From Microbacterium salitolerans (GTDB taxonomy: Bacteria > Actinomycetota > Actinomycetes > Actinomycetales > Microbacteriaceae): DNA of 64,000 nucleotides. The stretch spans positions 1 to 64,000 of the forward strand of contig NZ_JAHKSH010000004.1 of NCBI RefSeq assembly GCF_019720895.1, given 5' to 3'. The translations under genes were made by a program, and so were the position numbers. The notes beneath the pieces were generated by a model, which made no database searches, was not told the origin of the DNA, and saw only the letters and a program-made list of their open reading frames with translations. Shown here piece after piece: positions 60,085 to 64,000 of this stretch. Positions within the stretch are counted from its first letter, which is position 1, and every line of letters begins with the position of its first letter.

Positions 60085-61137
60085 TCAGGCCGTGAGGCGC
60101 GCCACGATGGCGTCGCCGATCTCGGCTGTCGTGCGGTTCTCGCCCGTTCGTGAGGCGATGTCGTCTTCTGTCGCGCGGGTCACGCGCGCGGCCTCGTCGG
60201 CGAGCCCGAGGTGCTCGAGCATGAGCGAGACCGAACCGATCGCGGCCGTGGGGTCGGCCTTCTGAAGGCCCGCAATATCGGGCGCCGAACCGTGCACGGG
60301 CTCGAACATCGACGGGAATTCGCCGGACGGGTTCAGGTTTCCCGATGCGGCGAGTCCGATGCCGCCGGTGATCGCCCCGGCGAGGTCGGTGAGGATGTCT
60401 CCGAAGAGGTTGTCGGTGACGATCACATCGAAGCGGGCGGGGTCGGAGACCATGTGGATCGTCGCCGCGTCGACGTGCATGTAGTCGACGTCGACATCCG
60501 GGTGGCGCTGCGAGGCCTCCGCCGTGATGCGGTTCCACAGGCCGCCCGCGTGGACGAGCACGTTCGTCTTGTGCACGAGCGTGAGCTTCCCGCGCCGGGC
60601 ACCGGCGAGCTCGAACGCGTAGTCGACGACCCGCGCGACGCCGTGCGCGGTGTTGACGCTCACCTCGTTCGCGATCTCGTGAGGCGTGCCCACGCGCAGG
60701 GATCCGCCGTTGCCGACGTACGAGCCCTCCGTCCCCTCTCGCACCACGACGAAGTCGACCTCGCCCGGATGCGACAGCGGGCCGGGCACACTCGGGAACA
60801 GCTTGGAGGGGCGCAGGTTCACGTAGTGGTCGAGAGCGAACCGGAGGCCGAGCAGCAGCGTGCGCTCGATGTTCGCCCCCGCGAGGCGCGGATCGTTCGG
60901 CACGCCGCCGACGGCGCCGAGCAGGATCGCGTCGTGCGACGCGATCGCCTGCAGGTCGTGGTCGGTGAGGACATCGCCCGTCGCGAGGAACCGGTCGGCG
61001 CCGAGCGAGAAGCGCGTCTTCTCGAACTGCACGTCGCTCGCGGCCGTGGCCGCGTCGAGGACCTTCTCGGCCTCTGCGATGACTTCCGGTCCGATGCCGT
61101 CACCCGGGATGACGGCCAGCTTCACGACGCGCGACAT
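60085..61137 (-). CDS. leuB: 3-isopropylmalate dehydrogenase
   Basis: This 350-residue NAD-dependent dehydrogenase is the third step of leucine synthesis. It has PGDGIGPEV at the N-terminus, the substrate arginines in [13 protein letters not shown] and the metal site [18 protein letters not shown] lies 4 bases before the ATG. The protein is of the short actinobacterial LeuB type. Confidence 0.95.
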   Translation of the reverse strand: MSRVVKLAVIPGDGIGPEVIAEAEKVLDAATAASDVQFEKTRFSLGADRFLATGDVLTDHDLQAIASHDAILLGAVGGVPNDPRLAGANIERTLLLGLRFALDHYVNLRPSKLFPSVPGPLSHPGEVDFVVVREGTEGSYVGNGGSLRVGTPHEIANEVSVNTAHGVARVVDYAFELAGARRGKLTLVHKTNVLVHAGGLWNRITAEASQRHPDVDVDYMHVDAATIHMVSDPARFDVIVTDNLFGDILTDLAGAITGGIGLAASGNLNPSGEFPSMFEPVHGSAPDIAGLQKADPTAAIGSVSLMLEHLGLADEAARVTRATEDDIASRTGENRTTAEIGDAIVARLTA

Positions 61138-61178
61138 GGCACTCCTTGCTCTGTGGCTCTGACAGCCGGGACGCCGCG

Positions 61179-62708
61179 TCAGCGCGACGCCGTCTTCCGG
61201 CTTCGTCCCAGCGTAGCCGCCGCGACCACCGCCGCGAGGATCAGAAGCCCGGCGCCGATGAGCGACGTGACCGCGATGCCGCCGTCGAACGCGATCGCCG
61301 CCGCCTCGCGCAGCTCGTCGCCGAGAGCGCCCCCCACGATCTCCGCCTCGTTCATCGCGCCGGCGAGCGTCTCGCGCGCGTGATCCGCGGACCCCGTCGG
61401 CAGTCCTTCTGGCAGGACCAGCGCCGCGCGGTACCAGGCGGTAAGGATCCCGCCGAGGATCGACGTGCCCAGCACGGCGCCGAACTCGTAGGCGGTCTCG
61501 CTGATCGCGCTCGCGGCCCCCGCCTTCTCCGGCGGCGCCGACGAGATGATCAGCTCGCCGGAGACCGTCTGCGCGGCACCCGCTCCCCCGCCCATCAGCA
61601 CGAACGCGATCACCAGCATCCAGACGTCCTCGGCGCCGGCGACCGCGACGAGCACGAGCCCGGCGACGGCGACCATCAGGACGACGGGCACGACGCGCGA
61701 GGCGGGGAAGCGACGGGCGAACGGCGTCACGAGGAAGCCGCTCGCGATCGACATGACCGCGCCCGGGATCAGGGCGATGCCCGCGATCATCGGACTCAGC
61801 CCGACGATCATCTGCAGGTGCTGCGACACGAAGTACAGGAACCCGATGTACGCCATGATGCAGCAGAGATTCACGACGAGCGAGCCCGAGAACTTCGGGC
61901 GCTCGAACAGCGTGAGGTCGAGCATCGGGTGCGCGATCCGCTTCTGGCGTCGGATGAAGAGCCACCCGAATGCGACGCCGACGGCGATCGGAACGAGCCC
62001 GATGGCGCCCGCGACCGCGAGCTCCTTGATGCCGTAGGCGAGCGGGGCGAGCGCCAGCATCGACAGGAGGATCCCCCACCCGTCGATCGGCCCCGGCCGC
62101 GGGTCCCTGCTCTCCCGGACGAAGAACGGCGCGAGCACCAGCATGAGCAGCAGCATCGGCACGGCGAGCAGGAAGACGCTCTGCCAGGGAAAGTGCTCGA
62201 TGAGGAAGCCGCCGACGATCGGGCCGAGTGCGCCGCCTGCCGCGAAGGCACCCGACCACGCGGCGATCGCAATGCGCCGCTGGTCGCGCTGGCGGAAGGT
62301 CGAGCGCAGAAGCGACATGGTCGACGGCATGAGCGCGGCGCCGAATACTCCCATGAGCGCACGGGCCGCGATGAGCCAGCCGGCGGTCGGAGCGAACGCC
62401 GCCGCGACCGAGACGAGCGTGAATCCGATCGCCCCGAGGAGGAGCACGCGCCGCCGCCCGAAGCGGTCGCCCAGGCTGCCCGCCGTCACGAGGAGGCCCG
62501 CGAGAACGAGCGAGTAGGCGTCGATGATCCAGAGCTGCTCGACGCTCGACGGCTCGAGATCGCGGGCGATCGCCGGCAGCGCGAAGTTGAGGATCGTGTT
62601 GTCGATGGATACGAGGAGCACCGGCAGCATCAGCACGCAGAGGGCAGCCCAGCCGCGCCAGTCGGCACGGGGGCCGTCAGTCGCGATCGCATCGGTCGAC
62701 AGGCTCAT
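61179..62708 (-). CDS. DHA2-family (14-helix) MFS efflux transporter
   Basis: This 509-residue protein has the QacA/EmrB-type features: [15 protein letters not shown] (motif D1), [17 protein letters not shown] (motif A) and [22 protein letters not shown] (motif C). The 14-helix topology and the length fit DHA2 drug:H+ antiporters. It is 41 bases upstream of leuB. Confidence 0.9.
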   Translation of the reverse strand: MSLSTDAIATDGPRADWRGWAALCVLMLPVLLVSIDNTILNFALPAIARDLEPSSVEQLWIIDAYSLVLAGLLVTAGSLGDRFGRRRVLLLGAIGFTLVSVAAAFAPTAGWLIAARALMGVFGAALMPSTMSLLRSTFRQRDQRRIAIAAWSGAFAAGGALGPIVGGFLIEHFPWQSVFLLAVPMLLLMLVLAPFFVRESRDPRPGPIDGWGILLSMLALAPLAYGIKELAVAGAIGLVPIAVGVAFGWLFIRRQKRIAHPMLDLTLFERPKFSGSLVVNLCCIMAYIGFLYFVSQHLQMIVGLSPMIAGIALIPGAVMSIASGFLVTPFARRFPASRVVPVVLMVAVAGLVLVAVAGAEDVWMLVIAFVLMGGGAGAAQTVSGELIISSAPPEKAGAASAISETAYEFGAVLGTSILGGILTAWYRAALVLPEGLPTGSADHARETLAGAMNEAEIVGGALGDELREAAAIAFDGGIAVTSLIGAGLLILAAVVAAATLGRSRKTASR

Positions 62709-62764
62709 GGGCTCGATTCTCGTGGATTCCCCTGGGCGGGCCCAGGGCACATGGCGAAAGAGGG

Positions 62765-62800
62765 AACGCCCCGCTCGCCGTCGCGGGCGGGCGGGGCGTT
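62765..62800 (-). terminator. Terminator downstream of serA
   Basis: AACGCCCCGC (62765-62774) pairs with GCGGGGCGTT (62791-62800), and on the minus strand it is followed by CCCTCTTTCGCC. It is 12 bases after the serA stop. Confidence 0.7.
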
Positions 62801-62812
62801 CTGAGAGGTGCG

Positions 62813-64000
62813 TCAGTCCTCGACGATCTCGATCTGGCGGATGATCCGCGCGTCGATCGCGTCGCCGATGGCCTCGACGACCTCGTCGGGGACGCGAGAG
62901 TCGACCGTGACGACCGAGAGCGCCTCGTCGTTGATGCTGCGTGCGACCTGCAGGGCATCGATGTTGATGCCCTTCTCGCCGAACTGCTCGGCGTAGACCG
63001 CGACGATGCCCGGGCGATCCGTGTAGATCATGACCAGATGGTGCGCCGCGAGCGGCGCGTCGAGCTCGTATCCGTTGATGCCCACGAGCTTCTGCACCAT
63101 CCGCGTGCCCGCGAGCGTTCCCGCGACGCTCAGCACCGTGCCGTCTGCCAGCGTTCCCGTGAGCGTCGTGAGGTTGCGGAACTCGGGGCTCTCGTGCTCG
63201 ACCGTGAGGCGCGTCTCGATGCCGCGCTGCTCGGCGAGCACCGGCGCATTGACGTACGAGACCTTCTCGCTCACGACGCTCGTGAGGATCCCCTTGAGCG
63301 CCGCGAGCTTGTACACGCTGACGTCGTAGTCGGCGAGCTCGCCGCGCACGTCGACCTCGAGGCTCGTGAGGGCGCCGTGCGCGATCCCGCTGAACACCTG
63401 GCCGAGCCTCTCGACGAGGTCGATGCCGGGGCGCACGAACGGGTCGATGACCCCGCCCGCGACATTGACCGCGTCGGGCACGAGGTCGCCCTCGAGCGCG
63501 AGCTTGACGGACTTTGCGACGGAGACGCCCGCCTTCTCCTGCGCCTCCGACGTCGAGGCGCCGAGATGCGGCGTCACGACGGCACGCGGCTGCGCGGTGA
63601 GCGACGTGTCGGCCGGGGGCTCGCTCGTGAAGACGTCGATTCCGGCGCCCGCGATCTCGCCGGCGGCGAGGGCCTCCGTCAGAGCCTCCTCGTCGATGAG
63701 GCCGCCCCGTGCGACGTTGACGACGTAGGCCGTCGACTTCATCGCCTTGAGCTGCTCCGCGCCGATCATGCCGGTGGTCTCCGGCGTCTTGGGCATGTGG
63801 ATCGTGAGGAAGTCGGCCTGTTCGACGAGCTCGTCGAGCGTCAGGAGCTCGACGCCCAGCTGCTGCGCGCGCGCCGCGGTCACGTAGGGGTCGTATGCCA
63901 CGAGGCGCATGCCGAAGCCCTGCATGCGGGCGGCCACGAGCGCCCCGATGCGGCCGAGGCCGATGACGCCGAGCGTCTTCTCGTAGAGCTCGACTCCGGT
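62813..64000 (-). CDS. serA: Phosphoglycerate dehydrogenase, 5'-truncated by the window edge
   Basis: The last 395 codons of a 3-phosphoglycerate dehydrogenase gene are present; the start lies beyond 64000. The reading frame is open to the edge. The NAD-binding motif GVIGLGRIGALVA is visible at the start of the segment, catalytic region VNVARGGLIDEEAL follows, and a C-terminal ASB domain plus ACT domain (from about HLVMIYTDRPGIVAVYAEQFGEKGINIDALQVAR) give the long actinobacterial type, which is usually feedback-inhibited by serine. Confidence 0.95.
   Translation of the reverse strand, partial: TGVELYEKTLGVIGLGRIGALVAARMQGFGMRLVAYDPYVTAARAQQLGVELLTLDELVEQADFLTIHMPKTPETTGMIGAEQLKAMKSTAYVVNVARGGLIDEEALTEALAAGEIAGAGIDVFTSEPPADTSLTAQPRAVVTPHLGASTSEAQEKAGVSVAKSVKLALEGDLVPDAVNVAGGVIDPFVRPGIDLVERLGQVFSGIAHGALTSLEVDVRGELADYDVSVYKLAALKGILTSVVSEKVSYVNAPVLAEQRGIETRLTVEHESPEFRNLTTLTGTLADGTVLSVAGTLAGTRMVQKLVGINGYELDAPLAAHHLVMIYTDRPGIVAVYAEQFGEKGINIDALQVARSINDEALSVVTVDSRVPDEVVEAIGDAIDARIIRQIEIVED

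Noticed and set aside
1-64000. Mobile elements, integrases, prophage or CRISPR arrays
   Set aside because: No transposase or integrase proteins, no attachment-type repeats flanking the tRNAs and no regularly spaced repeats were seen.

Overview
The window is GC-rich DNA (about 70% by eye) from an actinobacterium, most likely a member of the Microbacteriaceae close to Microbacterium. The reasons are GTG and TTG starts, 1-4 base start/stop overlaps, tRNA genes without an encoded CCA, a cysteine-free ribosomal protein L32, an actinobacterial Asp23/Gls24 stress operon, a CofD-type F420 gene and an actinobacterial phenylacetate cluster. There are no rRNA genes, insertion sequences, prophage or CRISPR arrays. 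The window looks like ordinary chromosome.

Region 1 (1-14.2 kb) is a complete phenylacetate catabolic cluster. It holds an MFS transporter, the lower beta-oxidation genes (thiolase, enoyl-CoA hydratase, hydroxyacyl-CoA dehydrogenase, PaaZ), the TetR regulator PaaR, the CoA ligase PaaK with thioesterase PaaI, the epoxidase PaaABCDE, a PaaG-type isomerase and a second thioesterase. Three matching 18-bp palindromes lie in the three promoter regions and define a local PaaR regulon. Region 2 (14.3-19.3 kb) is a four-gene peptide/nickel-type ABC importer.

Region 3 (19.3-46 kb) is mostly housekeeping. It has smc-methyltransferase-ftsY; a small-ORF locus (32-aa and 100-aa products) next to two tandem GNAT paralogues; cofD; a satD-like gene behind a palindromic operator pair; recG, coaD, yceD, rpmF, rnc and mutM; rsmD facing thiL; and leuCD followed by murA, an acyltransferase gene, gpsA and ddl. 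A 17-codon leucine-rich leader peptide and a hairpin precede leuC and look like a translational attenuator. A TerC-family gene follows a candidate Mn(II) (yybP-ykoY) riboswitch.

Region 4 (46-54.5 kb) carries tRNA-Glu, a UlaG-like hydrolase, a pair of related membrane-associated genes (the shorter apparently frameshifted), a CoA-transferase and a ten-gene envelope-stress locus. That locus has several Asp23/Gls24 proteins, DUF6286/AmaP-like anchors, CsbD, GlsB and an ECF sigma factor coupled to a protein that joins an anti-sigma-like N-terminus to an Asp23-like C-terminus. Region 5 (54.5-64 kb) has a TRIC-family channel, tRNA-Gln, gltX, two MFS transporters, a fumarylacetoacetase-family hydrolase, ilvE, leuB and a 5'-truncated serA. 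The branched-chain amino acid genes are therefore split between leuCD at 43 kb and ilvE-leuB at 60 kb.
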